DNA from: Claveliimonas bilis
GTDB taxonomy: Bacteria; Bacillota; Clostridia; Lachnospirales; Lachnospiraceae
Direction of reading: 5' to 3'
Length of the DNA: 64,000 nucleotides
Assembly: GCF_030296775.1 (NCBI RefSeq)
Contig: NZ_AP027742.1
Coordinates: 1,550,001-1,614,000, forward strand
Shown piece after piece: positions 33,701 through 40,858 of the stretch (the stretch's first letter is position 1; every line of letters starts with the position of its first letter). A model generated the notes under the pieces. The model was not told the DNA's origin. It made no database searches and saw only the letters and a program-made list of their open reading frames with translations. Both the position numbers and the translations under genes were made by a program.

Positions 33701-34180
33701 GGTATTTACTTCAAACGTTTTTTTTATTATGCAAAAGCAATTTACTATCTGTTGAAAAAAACAAACTATGATGACGTTTATCAGGCGTTACAAAACGCAG
33801 AAGAAGCTTTACTAATGCTTGGGAAGAATAATATGACCTATATTAATTACCTGCGCGGGAAATTGTATGCACGTCTTAACGACCCTGAGCACACGTATGA
33901 GTTTTACAAAGACGCTTATCTGCAATCCTTCGACCTGACAATTTTGTATAAAGATATATTTATTGATCTTTTGACAGAAGATATGCTGATTAAGTTCCGT
34001 CAATTAAATATAGACCCGGAACGGTTCCCGGTTGATTATTTAGAAAAAGAAAATCATCGTCTTATGGCAAAACGTATATTGTCAATGGATCAAAAACATT
34101 TTTTGCGGTTTTGGAATAATTATCGAGCTACATCTATTATACAATCGCTGGACGGGAAAGAAAATTACCCTAATATATAA
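30773..34180 (+). CDS. Avs-like STAND NTPase with N-terminal PD-(D/E)XK (Mrr-type) nuclease domain
   Basis: A 1135-residue protein. N-terminal nuclease: GVLFENLV (Glu28), DGSKDF (Asp56), WAECKN (Glu69-x-Lys71) and Gln80 fit the Mrr-type E-D-ExK-Q pattern. A STAND/AAA-type NTPase follows: Walker A IGSSGTGKTRTLEE (about residue 335), Walker B YALVIDNIQYFEY. From about residue 640 to the end are helical repeats resembling TPR (for example NVIAFIYNRLSVAYKHLPDS). Nuclease-NTPase-TPR is the layout of Avs (AVAST) antiphage sensors. ATG 30773 follows GGAG; the upstream TTG at 30755 is less likely. Function is inferred from architecture. Confidence 0.82.
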   Translation: MKYLTEAFKNEFIEYKQKKKIYSGVLFENLVSMLLEELFPSFSWQNTPVTHDGSKDFYAQYDETLYWAECKNYSDKISLQAIAPTLVMAQLCNADEIYFFSRSEIKTNVKKKLCYYANINRKKIRFYDDVALEQIIFEHKRVYDHFFKSYRFSDVDFQQETTPLILYNYLKNPFLNLKKGESFFSANNLPEFRTNEIISIHIYGINNNSRKSAVFTVRINADSKDLLCFELLDEYMKRSNIINYCYSAKTAPNETFFHSINLKILSHETQLQLPELIVNVVQEDYTKSQKLGGMNFQCALLHRAEFLDPYYQNILYVLEQEMLDLNVLSGILLIGSSGTGKTRTLEETLSLLVKYNYRVLNFIGVEHDSGKSILKEIIYILFEVSEELIMESFTIKDTSDSLSGIFEMLYKMNHNLIDPIDITDQYGELIFERMIHGKYALVIDNIQYFEYPLLHFLEKLIIYGKNCGRGNSLFLAFSINTDYAFDNEDITKIKGLFQQLQHTSVCKMTPWFLDGFHSPGSALEFIKQLLGIHNANYDALFQKVFDKASLLPFYIECVVEVLRNFKSVTFSESRCVINNPVLFADELANLPDSVEGNLERRWKFFISQHSNKDDYVRLLSLVHTFGECEKDFMKSLGLNTALLKDLCKYHFLKQEKTVNTDKYTFVHDLMEKFFCEYIPDFDNIAYDYLTKSGYKHLKNLYPVIYNLCILYSKDYKPENLTTIIQVGIHIEIPYKIFYSYYKNCMNAMLENYENFQCKNDWYGLGYFIAKQLKLRMGNKAAYDMISKLFCTLEAGSFEDRYCYNSFVELLFFYGEINQQLTYYQDVISLYLKYLDRYKILEKSESTEEIRNVIAFIYNRLSVAYKHLPDSVSCKKHLDYINQSLYMSRTLKNRQFLAENCYDKGTYYYCHIKYKKRVLDYWESCCNLIEKYNIELMTLHYIEHQIQIALIRQQPNEIPQLLEKGFDYIEHGKYNEQGIYFKRFFYYAKAIYYLLKKTNYDDVYQALQNAEEALLMLGKNNMTYINYLRGKLYARLNDPEHTYEFYKDAYLQSFDLTILYKDIFIDLLTEDMLIKFRQLNIDPERFPVDYLEKENHRLMAKRILSMDQKHFLRFWNNYRATSIIQSLDGKENYPNI

Positions 34181-34187
34181 CAAAAAG

Positions 34188-34225
34188 CAGGGCTTCTTTG
34201 CAAAATCTATGTGCAAGAAGCCCTG
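34188..34225. terminator. Bidirectional terminator between convergent operons
   Basis: CAGGGCTTCTTTGCA pairs with TGTGCAAGAAGCCCTG across a short loop. It lies between the stop of the STAND nuclease (34180) and the stop of the converging glycosyltransferase (34230). Only short T/A tracts follow, so strength is uncertain. Confidence 0.65.
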
Positions 34226-34229
34226 AAAG

Positions 34230-35366
34230 TTAATATAATTTTTGTACATCGTGAAAAGATAGAATGTTTCCATGAAAATCAACGGCAATATCTCTGGAAG
34301 TATCTCGTAAATGATCCCAGATTTTATTATCCCTTAAACTTTTCAGCTGATCGACAAAATAGATAAAAGGGGCAGTATGCTTATGAAAGCTAAGAGGAAT
34401 GTAATCATATAACTGTAATTGTTTTATCCAGCGTTCATACGGATTAAATGAATAAACATCATAATATTCAATAGATAATGCATCTTTAATAGTTTCATAG
34501 TACCAATCGCTGCTGAAAAAACTGGAAATATTGATCATTGTATATCTGGGAAGCAATTCGTGATCAGACTGATACATTTCTCCCACTTTATGTATCCATT
34601 TATCCATATCAATTTCAATTTTATAATAGTTCTTTCCATAAAACATAGACCGTGCATCTGCGGCCAGATAGGAATATCTGCTGATTTTTGTGTTGCGGGA
34701 AGAGGTGTTGCCCTTGTGATAGACTTTCGATTCTGCAACAACCCATGTTTCCAGCCCGATTTCCTTTAATTTGATTACATAATCGCAATCACAGCATAAG
34801 TACGACATTGAGACGTCCATTCCGCCAACCTTCTGGTAAATACGTTTGGTTGTCATTAGCACCGCACTGCATACAGATTGAACTTTACGGTCAAAAGAAG
34901 CATATCGATGATCTGCAGGCAGTCCCAATGTTGGATGGTTAATATTGTATGGAGAAAAGGCCACCCCAAAGTCCTGAATTGTATTATCAGAAGGATTGAT
35001 TAATTTCGAACTTACAGCTCCTATCAAACCACTGGAATTCAACTTTTCAAACAGTGGTTCATACCAATGTGGAAGGTAGAATAAATCTTCATCACATAAT
35101 GTGACAATATCCCCATTACATACATCCACTCCCATATTGACTGCGTTCGCGTATAAAATATCATCATTCACTTTAATAATGGTATATTTAGATTCCGGAA
35201 GGTCTAAATCCAGCTCTTTCTCGTCTTTATTGTTTGCAACAATAATTATTTCCTTTTTTATATCTGAAGGCAATGTTTCTTCCAAAAGTTTAAGATTCAG
35301 ATATAATAGTTCACGGTTAGAGTGATAAGGAATCACAAAACTATGTAGACACTCATTTATCTTCAT
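34230..35366 (-). CDS. Family 2-like glycosyltransferase
   Basis: A 378-residue protein with a GT-A domain in the first 230 residues: HSFVIPYHSNRELLYLNLKL, IIIVANNKDEKEL, YANAVNMGVDVCNGDIVTLC followed by DEDLFYLPHW (metal-site region), VSSKLINPSDNTIQDFGVAF and GGMDVSMSYLCCDCDYVIKL. The C-terminal 150 residues are not recognised (YYDVYSFNPYERWIKQLQLY). It lies 8 nt after the epimerase gene on the same strand, so they form an operon inside the cassette. Confidence 0.82.
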   Translation of the reverse strand: MKINECLHSFVIPYHSNRELLYLNLKLLEETLPSDIKKEIIIVANNKDEKELDLDLPESKYTIIKVNDDILYANAVNMGVDVCNGDIVTLCDEDLFYLPHWYEPLFEKLNSSGLIGAVSSKLINPSDNTIQDFGVAFSPYNINHPTLGLPADHRYASFDRKVQSVCSAVLMTTKRIYQKVGGMDVSMSYLCCDCDYVIKLKEIGLETWVVAESKVYHKGNTSSRNTKISRYSYLAADARSMFYGKNYYKIEIDMDKWIHKVGEMYQSDHELLPRYTMINISSFFSSDWYYETIKDALSIEYYDVYSFNPYERWIKQLQLYDYIPLSFHKHTAPFIYFVDQLKSLRDNKIWDHLRDTSRDIAVDFHGNILSFHDVQKLY

Positions 35367-35374
35367 TTTGTATG

Positions 35375-36499
35375 CTAAGATTTTAAAATCCCTTTTCCTT
35401 TCATAATATTCAACGATTCTTCATAGTGATTATTTGAAAAACTATTTTGCTTAGTCCAGTCTGTAAATTTTAGAAGTCCTTCTTCCAAAGATACTTTTGG
35501 TTCATATCCAAGCACATGTTTCATTCGGCTTATATCCGCATGGTTATGCCGGATATCTCCAAGGCGATACATATGGTTGATATGGTAATTTGGAGGTTCT
35601 CCATAGTAAAAATAAAGAAGTTTTGTCAATTCTAATATTGTTGTATTATGTCCGGTCCCAACATTAAAAACTGTATTTGAAGCTTCTCCGTTAATCGCAA
35701 GTAAAACTGCCCTTACAACATCTTCTACATGAACAAAATCTCTTGATTCCATTCCGTCTTCAAAAATTTCGATAGGTTTGCCGGACATAATATTCGATGA
35801 AAATACGGAGAGAATGCCTGTATATGGGTTGATAAGAGATTGTCCTTCTCCATAAACATTCTGGAATCTGAGAATCGTATATGGAATATTCATAGCTTTA
35901 CATATCGTACGAAGATACAATTCTTGCGTCATCTTTGTTACTCCATAAATGGATTGCGGTTTTAACTCCGATTCCTCACAGGTTGCGGTCTGTTTTAGAA
36001 ACCCGCTGCATATGGGACAACGTGGCTCATAAATACGATGTTTTAAGTCCTCTGAACAGCGCCCGTCGGGATATACGATTCCGCACTGTGGACAAATGTA
36101 TTTACCTTCTCCATAAACAGCTCTGGATGAAGCAAGGACAAGTTGGTCTATTTTTGTGTGCTGATTACAGATCGCTTGTAAAAGATTTGCAATGCCCGAG
36201 ATATTGCTATTTGTGCATTTTGTAATCTCGTACATGGATTGACCAGTTGCAGTATCAGCCGCCAGATGTATAATTACATCCTGATTTTGAACAGCCTGTT
36301 CACATATGTGATAATCAAAGATGTCTCCTTGTATAAAATTGACATATGGGCTGACAGAAAGGTCTAGTTTTGCATTTGGCCCATGAACTTGAGGATCTAA
36401 GTTATCAAGGATTGTAATCTGGCAATTCATCTGTAATAATTTTTTGACCAGATGTACACCGATAAATCCGGCGCCACCTGTCACCAATACGCGTTTCAT
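35375..36499 (-). CDS. NAD-dependent nucleotide-sugar epimerase/dehydratase with Cys4 insertion
   Basis: A 374-residue extended short-chain dehydrogenase: NAD-binding TGGAGFIGVHLVKKL, LDNLDPQVHG, HLAADTATGQSMYE and active-site SIYGVTKMTQE (YxxxK). Between them sits an insertion with four cysteines (CPQC and CPIC, residues about 140-180), probably a zinc ribbon, seen in some dTDP-rhamnose 4-epimerase-like enzymes. Start at 36499 (GGGAGGG upstream) is preferred to 36523. Its first codons lie 26 nt from the right inversion site. Substrate unknown. Confidence 0.86.
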   Translation of the reverse strand: MKRVLVTGGAGFIGVHLVKKLLQMNCQITILDNLDPQVHGPNAKLDLSVSPYVNFIQGDIFDYHICEQAVQNQDVIIHLAADTATGQSMYEITKCTNSNISGIANLLQAICNQHTKIDQLVLASSRAVYGEGKYICPQCGIVYPDGRCSEDLKHRIYEPRCPICSGFLKQTATCEESELKPQSIYGVTKMTQELYLRTICKAMNIPYTILRFQNVYGEGQSLINPYTGILSVFSSNIMSGKPIEIFEDGMESRDFVHVEDVVRAVLLAINGEASNTVFNVGTGHNTTILELTKLLYFYYGEPPNYHINHMYRLGDIRHNHADISRMKHVLGYEPKVSLEEGLLKFTDWTKQNSFSNNHYEESLNIMKGKGILKS

Positions 36500-36524
36500 A
36501 GATCCCTCCCTTTGTTTGTTCAAT

Positions 36525-36547
36525 AAAGATAACTGCTAATTATCTTC
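36525..36547 (-). repeat. Right inversion-site candidate of the 6.5-kb cassette
   Basis: Arms AAAGATAA and TTATCTTC around spacer CTGCTAA. Its complement shares the 17-bp core GATAATTAGCAGTTATC exactly with 30046-30062 and 20 of 23 bp overall. Recombination of the two would invert about 6.46 kb. Confidence 0.78.
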
Positions 36548-36598
36548 GATTCTGGGATAAAAAAGTGAGGACTTTATAACTGACGGATACTGCGGAAA

Positions 36599-36628
36599 AT
36601 AATACAGTAAAATGCTATATCAAATCAA
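36599..36628 (-). promoter_or_regulatory. Minus-strand promoter candidate outside the right inversion site
   Basis: On the minus strand TTGATT (36623-36628) and TATTAT (36599-36604) with an 18-nt spacer. It would transcribe into the cassette and, in the present orientation, into the epimerase-glycosyltransferase operon. A perfect 10-bp inverted repeat, AGTAAAATGC at 36606-36615 and GCATTTTACT at 36643-36652, brackets the -35 and could be an operator. Confidence 0.5.
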
Positions 36629-36783
36629 AAAGTTGAAGTGGGGCATTTTACTTTAATTAGAATTGAACGACTTGCAATAAGATAGCCGTTATTTTACTGA
36701 GAGATTACAAAAAAGAAATGCGTATTAGGTAATTTTTTGTGAATATGCTACACTACCGAAAAAAGGTTATGGAGGACAGAAAA

Positions 36784-37701
36784 GTGGCTTGTACGGAACA
36801 AATGAAAAAATATCTGGAATATTGTGAGTTTAGAAAGGAACTGGATTGGAATACTTTAAAAGCATACAGAATTGATTTGAGACAATTTTTTGAATATACG
36901 CTGGAAGATATACCAGACAAAGATAAAATAGAAGATTATATAACAGAATTACATAAGAAATATAAACCAAAAACTGTAAAGCGAAAAATAGCATCTATTA
37001 AGGCGTATTATACTTATTTAGAAGAAAGGGATATTATTACAGACAATCCATTTAGAAAAATAAAAGTAAAATTTAAAGAGTCGGTAATTCTTCCCAGAAT
37101 TATCCCACGGGAAGAAATTGAACAGCTTTTGAATTATATGTATTTACAAGAGAATAAAAATGATGAAAAGGTTTATAAATACTGGCTGCGGGATGTGTCA
37201 GTGATAGAAACTTTTTTTGCTACCGGCGCAAGGGTTTACGAAATATCCAATATTAGAGCAGATAGTGTAAACCTTAATACAGGGCTTATCAAAATTATGG
37301 GGAAGGGTGGAAAAGAGCGATATATCCAAATTGCTTCGACAGAAATATTGGGTATCTTAAGAAAATATTATCATCAAAATGCCGAAGTGATTAAGGAGAG
37401 TGGATTTTTCTTTGTTAATAACCGTGGAAGCAGATATACGGAACAATCAATAAGGCTAATGTTAAAAAAGTATACAAAATTAGCCGGGATTGAAAGAAAT
37501 ATAACACCGCATATGTTTCGTCACTCATTTGCAACATATTTGATTGAAGAAGGAGTAGATGTCAGTTGTGTACAGCAGATCTTAGGACATAGTTCTATTA
37601 AAACTACCCAGATTTATATACATATTGCGGCAAAAAAGCAAGCGGAGATTTTGAGGGAGCTGCATCCCAGAAATCGGATGAGGATAGGGGAAGCGGCATA
37701 A
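36784..37701 (+). CDS. Tyrosine recombinase (XerC/D-like, site-specific integrase)
   Basis: A 305-residue recombinase. N-terminal SAM-like core-binding domain (YLEYCEFRKELDWNTLKAYR), then a catalytic domain with all residues: Arg in FFATGARVYEISNI, Lys in MGKGGKERYIQIA, HMFRHSFATYLIEEG (His-x-x-Arg), and LGHSSIKTTQIYIHI (His and nucleophile Tyr). GTG 36784 is proposed because GGAGG lies 8 nt upstream; ATG 36769 and 36745 are alternatives. It is the only complete recombinase in the window, and stands 240 nt from the right 8-7-8 site, as expected for a DNA invertase of its neighbouring cassette. Confidence 0.88.
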   Translation: MACTEQMKKYLEYCEFRKELDWNTLKAYRIDLRQFFEYTLEDIPDKDKIEDYITELHKKYKPKTVKRKIASIKAYYTYLEERDIITDNPFRKIKVKFKESVILPRIIPREEIEQLLNYMYLQENKNDEKVYKYWLRDVSVIETFFATGARVYEISNIRADSVNLNTGLIKIMGKGGKERYIQIASTEILGILRKYYHQNAEVIKESGFFFVNNRGSRYTEQSIRLMLKKYTKLAGIERNITPHMFRHSFATYLIEEGVDVSCVQQILGHSSIKTTQIYIHIAAKKQAEILRELHPRNRMRIGEAA

Positions 37702-38082
37702 ACTATATTTTATCATACTATTACAGACAAACGGATCGGCTGAATGATAGGTGGTCTTTTTTGCGTATGTAAAAATAATTATGATTCTGAAATTATGTCA
37801 AACTACACTAGACAACCTACCCTACATATGTTAACATATATCCAAAGCATTATATCTTCACAATCTTTTGTGTCTTTCACAGGAAGCGGCAAGCGTCTTA
37901 GTTTTGTTTCCTGCATCTTATTTTCTAAATACACATCAGGAAAGATATCTCAATGCTTTTACAACTGACTTATATACAGTAAAGAGGTTCTTTCCTGGAT
38001 GGTATGGAAAATAAGATATGATAATCAGAGAAACCAGTAGGAGAAAGAGCCTCTTCATACTACCAAGAAAAGGAGGCTGCCT
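37702..38082. other. Gene-free region between recombinase and Rpn gene
   Basis: About 380 bp with no supported gene. An inverted repeat (AAGAGGTTCTTTC at 37982-37994 and GAAAGAGCCTCTT at 38043-38055; 12 of 13 pairs) sits just before the Rpn gene's ribosome-binding site and may be a transcription or translation control hairpin. Confidence 0.45.
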
Positions 38083-38964
38083 ATGGGGAAAGAGGCGCAA
38101 GATGCCAGAAACTTTACCGCACCAGTGGAAGATCATGAGCTTGGAATTCGATATGAAAAGTATAAGCGGATCCTTGCGGGACTTACGATCATGAGTGATA
38201 TTTTCATGCGGAATGTCTTGAAAAAGCGGGAATGCACAGAGTATATTTTGCGAATCATTATGGACAGAGAAGATTTGGAAGTGAAGGAGCAGATTCTGCA
38301 GAAGGATTATAAGAATCTGCAGGGAAGATCAGCCATTCTTGACAGCGTTGTTTGTGATATGGAAGAGAAACGGTATAATGTAGAGATTCAGCAGGAAAAC
38401 GAAGGGGCTTCCGTAAAAAGAGCGAGATATCACAGTAGCCTGCTAGATGTAAACGAGTTGAAGGAAGGACAGACTTTTGAGGAACTGCCAGAGAGTTATG
38501 TGATTTTTATTGCCAGAAACGATGTGCTTGGCTATGGACTTCCCATTTATCATATTACTAAAAAGGTTGAAGAAGTGCGGGAGGATTTCCGAGACGGTGC
38601 TCACATTATCTATGTGAATGCAAAAATCAAGGATAAAGAGACAGCATTGGGGCGCTTGATGTATGATCTGCAATGAAGAACTGCAGACGAAATGTTTAGC
38701 GAGATTCTGGCAGAGCGTGTCAGGGAGTTAAAGGAAACGCCGGAAGGAGTGGACAGTATGTGTCGTGAGATGGACGAGATTTACAATGAAGGAATTGAGA
38801 TTGGAATTGAGAGAGGACTGGAGAAAGGAAAAATGGAAATGAAACAGGAAACGGTTCTATCTATGTTCAATCTTGGCATGCCGGTGGAGCAGATTGCAGC
38901 AGTAGTGAAAGAAAGCGTTGGTATGGTTCAGAAGTGGATTTCCGAAAGTAAGGCAGTAATATAA
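38083..38964 (+). pseudogene. Rpn-family nuclease/transposase-like gene with an in-frame stop
   Basis: One continuous frame of 293 codons broken only by TGA at 38674-38676 (YDLQ-stop-RTADEMF). N-terminal nuclease part: RYEKYKRILAGLTIMSDIFM, SVVCDMEEKRYNVEIQQENE (likely PD-(D/E)XK core with ExQ), and LDVNELKEGQTFEELPESYV. The C-terminal part includes a tail EQIAAVVKESVGMVQKWISE shared with two other genes here. The stop probably replaced a Cys or similar codon, so the gene is inactivated or only recently decayed. Confidence 0.8.
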
Positions 38965-39698
38965 GGAAAACTGCGGTTGGACCGTATATGTCACACTAAA
39001 AATAAGGAGTTTAGAGGGGAAGTAAGAGCAGATATTAATTTCCGTAAATCAGGTCTTTACTTTCCCTCTTTTTTGTTCTATAATAAAATTATGTAAATTA
39101 ATAAAAAGGGCAGATGGAATATGAGAAAGGCCGTCTATCCTTGACGATGAATAGAGATATAGCCTGGAGCAGATTCTTTCCGTGATAGCCAATCAGATAC
39201 TGTAATGATAGATTGTTACTTATTTTCAGCAACAGAATGGAAGAGGAGTGAATATGAGAAACACGGGAATCAAGCCTGACGCTATATTTAAAAATTTTTG
39301 GAGAGATAACGGACATTTTGCCAGTCTCTTTAACACAGCTATCTTTGGCGGAAAGACAGTGATACAGCCGGAGGAGCTGAAGGAGTTGGATACAGATGTA
39401 TCTAATTTCATAAAATTTGGAAAGTATGAAGAAAGTTTGACAAGAACCAGAGATGTTGTGAAAAAAGCGGCTAACGACACAGATTTTGTGATACTGGGAA
39501 TTGAGAACCAGCGGAAGATCCACTATGGGATGCCGCTGAGAGTTATGATTTATGATGCGCTAAGTTACCTGAAAGAATGTCAGGAAATTGCAGGGAAGCA
39601 TAAGGAAGCTGGTGATAAGGCGACCGCTGAAGAGTTTCTTTCCGGCCTGCATAAAGGGGACCGGCTGCATCCTATTATAACCATTGTGATCTATTATG
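38857..39698 (+). repeat. Direct repeat B (840 bp), partner at 18139-18979
   Basis: Uninterrupted copy of the repeat. It spans the Rpn gene tail, a terminator, the intergenic region and the first half of the next Rpn gene. The two copies lie 20.7 kb apart in the same orientation, so recombination between them would delete or duplicate the defence area between. Confidence 0.9.
39014..39074 (+). terminator. Intrinsic terminator (copy in repeat B)
   Basis: GAGGGGAAGTAAGA pairs with TCTTTACTTTCCCTC and is followed by TTTTTTG. Ends transcription of the Rpn gene at 38083. Confidence 0.75.
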
Positions 39699-40195
39699 AT
39701 GAAAAGCCGTGGGATGGAGCACAGAGCCTGAAGGAAATGATCGGAGATATGCCCTCGGAGGTTTCCGGAGTGTTTTCGGATTATCGGATGAATCTGCTGC
39801 AGGTGAAGGAGTCATCCCAATATCATTTTGATAATGAAGATGTCCAGACCATTTTTGAAATCACCAGATTTATTTATCAGGGTGAATTTGATAAGGTAAA
39901 GAAATTTTATGGAGAAAAAACAGTGAAATCCGACGTGGGTGCGGTGATCGGAGTTATGACAGATAGCAGCCTGATCGTTGAAGAGGCCTTGGAGAGTGAA
40001 GGAGGAATGAATATGTGTACGGCATTAGAGAAACTGGAAGAAAAGAGTCGTGAGGAAGGAAGATTAGAAATGAAACAGGAAACGGTTCTATCCATGGCCA
40101 ATCTTGGCATGCCTGTAGAGCAGATTGCAACAGTAGTGAAAGAGAGCGTTGGTATAGTCCAGAAGTGGATTTCCGAAGGAAAAGCAGCGATATAA
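39254..40195 (+). CDS. Rpn-family recombination-promoting nuclease/putative transposase
   Basis: A 313-residue protein of the PD-(D/E)XK nuclease-like Rpn family (PF04754/PF12784 type). It has KNFWRDNGHFASLFNT, DFVILGIENQRKIHYGMPLR (E-x-Q catalytic-like), YDALSYLKECQEIAG, and RLHPIITIVIYYDEKPWDGA, ending in the shared tail EQIATVVKESVGIVQKWISE. Rpn proteins promote RecA-independent recombination and are abundant in Lachnospiraceae. ATG 39254 has AGAGGAG 5 nt upstream. It is intact, unlike the truncated copy at 18535, and is the last gene of the accessory region before rplS. Confidence 0.88.
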   Translation: MRNTGIKPDAIFKNFWRDNGHFASLFNTAIFGGKTVIQPEELKELDTDVSNFIKFGKYEESLTRTRDVVKKAANDTDFVILGIENQRKIHYGMPLRVMIYDALSYLKECQEIAGKHKEAGDKATAEEFLSGLHKGDRLHPIITIVIYYDEKPWDGAQSLKEMIGDMPSEVSGVFSDYRMNLLQVKESSQYHFDNEDVQTIFEITRFIYQGEFDKVKKFYGEKTVKSDVGAVIGVMTDSSLIVEEALESEGGMNMCTALEKLEEKSREEGRLEMKQETVLSMANLGMPVEQIATVVKESVGIVQKWISEGKAAI

Positions 40196-40209
40196 TCGGA
40201 AAATAATCC

Positions 40210-40238
40210 TTGCATTCTTCTTTCTCATATGGTATCAT
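40210..40238 (+). promoter_or_regulatory. Promoter of rplS
   Basis: TTGCAT (40210-40215), 17-nt spacer, TATCAT (40233-40238), about 100 nt ahead of rplS. Having its own promoter would allow rplS to be expressed although it is cut off from trmD. The leader in between is GA-rich (GTAAGAGAGGGAAATAG) and may carry the autoregulatory L19 leader known in Bacillota, which I could not confirm. Confidence 0.6.
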
Positions 40239-40341
40239 AAATCATGTTGTGAGAAAAAGAGATGGTCCTCTGATACGCGCCCTTTGTAAGAGAGGGAAAT
40301 AGAAATGTATTAAGAACGTCCGAATAACAAGGAGGTCACAC

Positions 40342-40689
40342 ATGAACGAAATTATTAAGAGCATTGAAGCAGAACAGCTCAAAGAGAATGCGCCGGAGTT
40401 TAATGTAGGCGATACCGTAAAAGTATACGGTAAGATCAAAGAAGGAAACCGTGAAAGAATCCAGGTTTTTGAAGGAACAGTCCTGAAGAAACAGGGTGGA
40501 AGCACAAGAGCGACATTTACAGTAAGGAAAACATCCAACGGTGTAGGTGTTGAGAAGACTTGGCCGCTTCATTCTCCTAACGTGGAGAAAGTTGAAGTAG
40601 TTCGCCGCGGTAAAGTAAGAAGAGCGAAACTGAACTACTTAAGAAACCGTGTAGGTAAAGCTGCTAAGGTAAAAGAGTTAGTAAAATAG
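40342..40689 (+). CDS. rplS: 50S ribosomal protein L19
   Basis: A 115-residue protein with the L19 signature: [20 protein letters not shown] and [20 protein letters not shown], then [20 protein letters not shown]. It lies at the 30S-50S interface. Strong ribosome-binding site AAGGAGG precedes the ATG. A terminator follows at once (40705-40738), so rplS is transcribed alone rather than with trmD and lepB as is usual. Confidence 0.98.
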   Translation: MNEIIKSIEAEQLKENAPEFNVGDTVKVYGKIKEGNRERIQVFEGTVLKKQGGSTRATFTVRKTSNGVGVEKTWPLHSPNVEKVEVVRRGKVRRAKLNYLRNRVGKAAKVKELVK

Positions 40690-40704
40690 GAAAACACAAG
40701 AGGA

Positions 40705-40738
40705 AGGGACAAATACATATTGTATCTTGTCCCTTTTT
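40705..40738 (+). terminator. Terminator after rplS
   Basis: AGGGACAA pairs with TTGTCCCT, with an inner ATACA/TGTAT pair, followed by TTTTTG. Confidence 0.85.
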
Positions 40739-40830
40739 GTTACTATTCACAGTCTTAGCCCGTAAGGGGCGGAAGTGAAGTGCATAAGCGCGACGAGTGC
40801 CATGTAGGTGGAGCGGCTGTGAATAGTAAC
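40739..40830. repeat. 92-nt palindrome-bounded structured element
   Basis: Begins GTTACTATTCACAG and ends with its exact complement CTGTGAATAGTAAC (14 bp). The centre can fold further (GCCCGTAAGGGGC, and GCATAAGCGCGACGAGTGC). It directly follows the rplS terminator and has no open frame. It may be a small mobile repeat (MITE- or REP-like) or a structured RNA; nothing decides between them here. Confidence 0.6.
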
Positions 40831-40858
40831 TCTCTGCTATATATAGGTACAGCTGATT

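Noticed and set aside
40239-40341. A confirmed L19 leader regulatory RNA
   Set aside because: The region is GA-rich and well placed, but I could not draw a conserved fold, so it is mentioned only as a possibility under the promoter.
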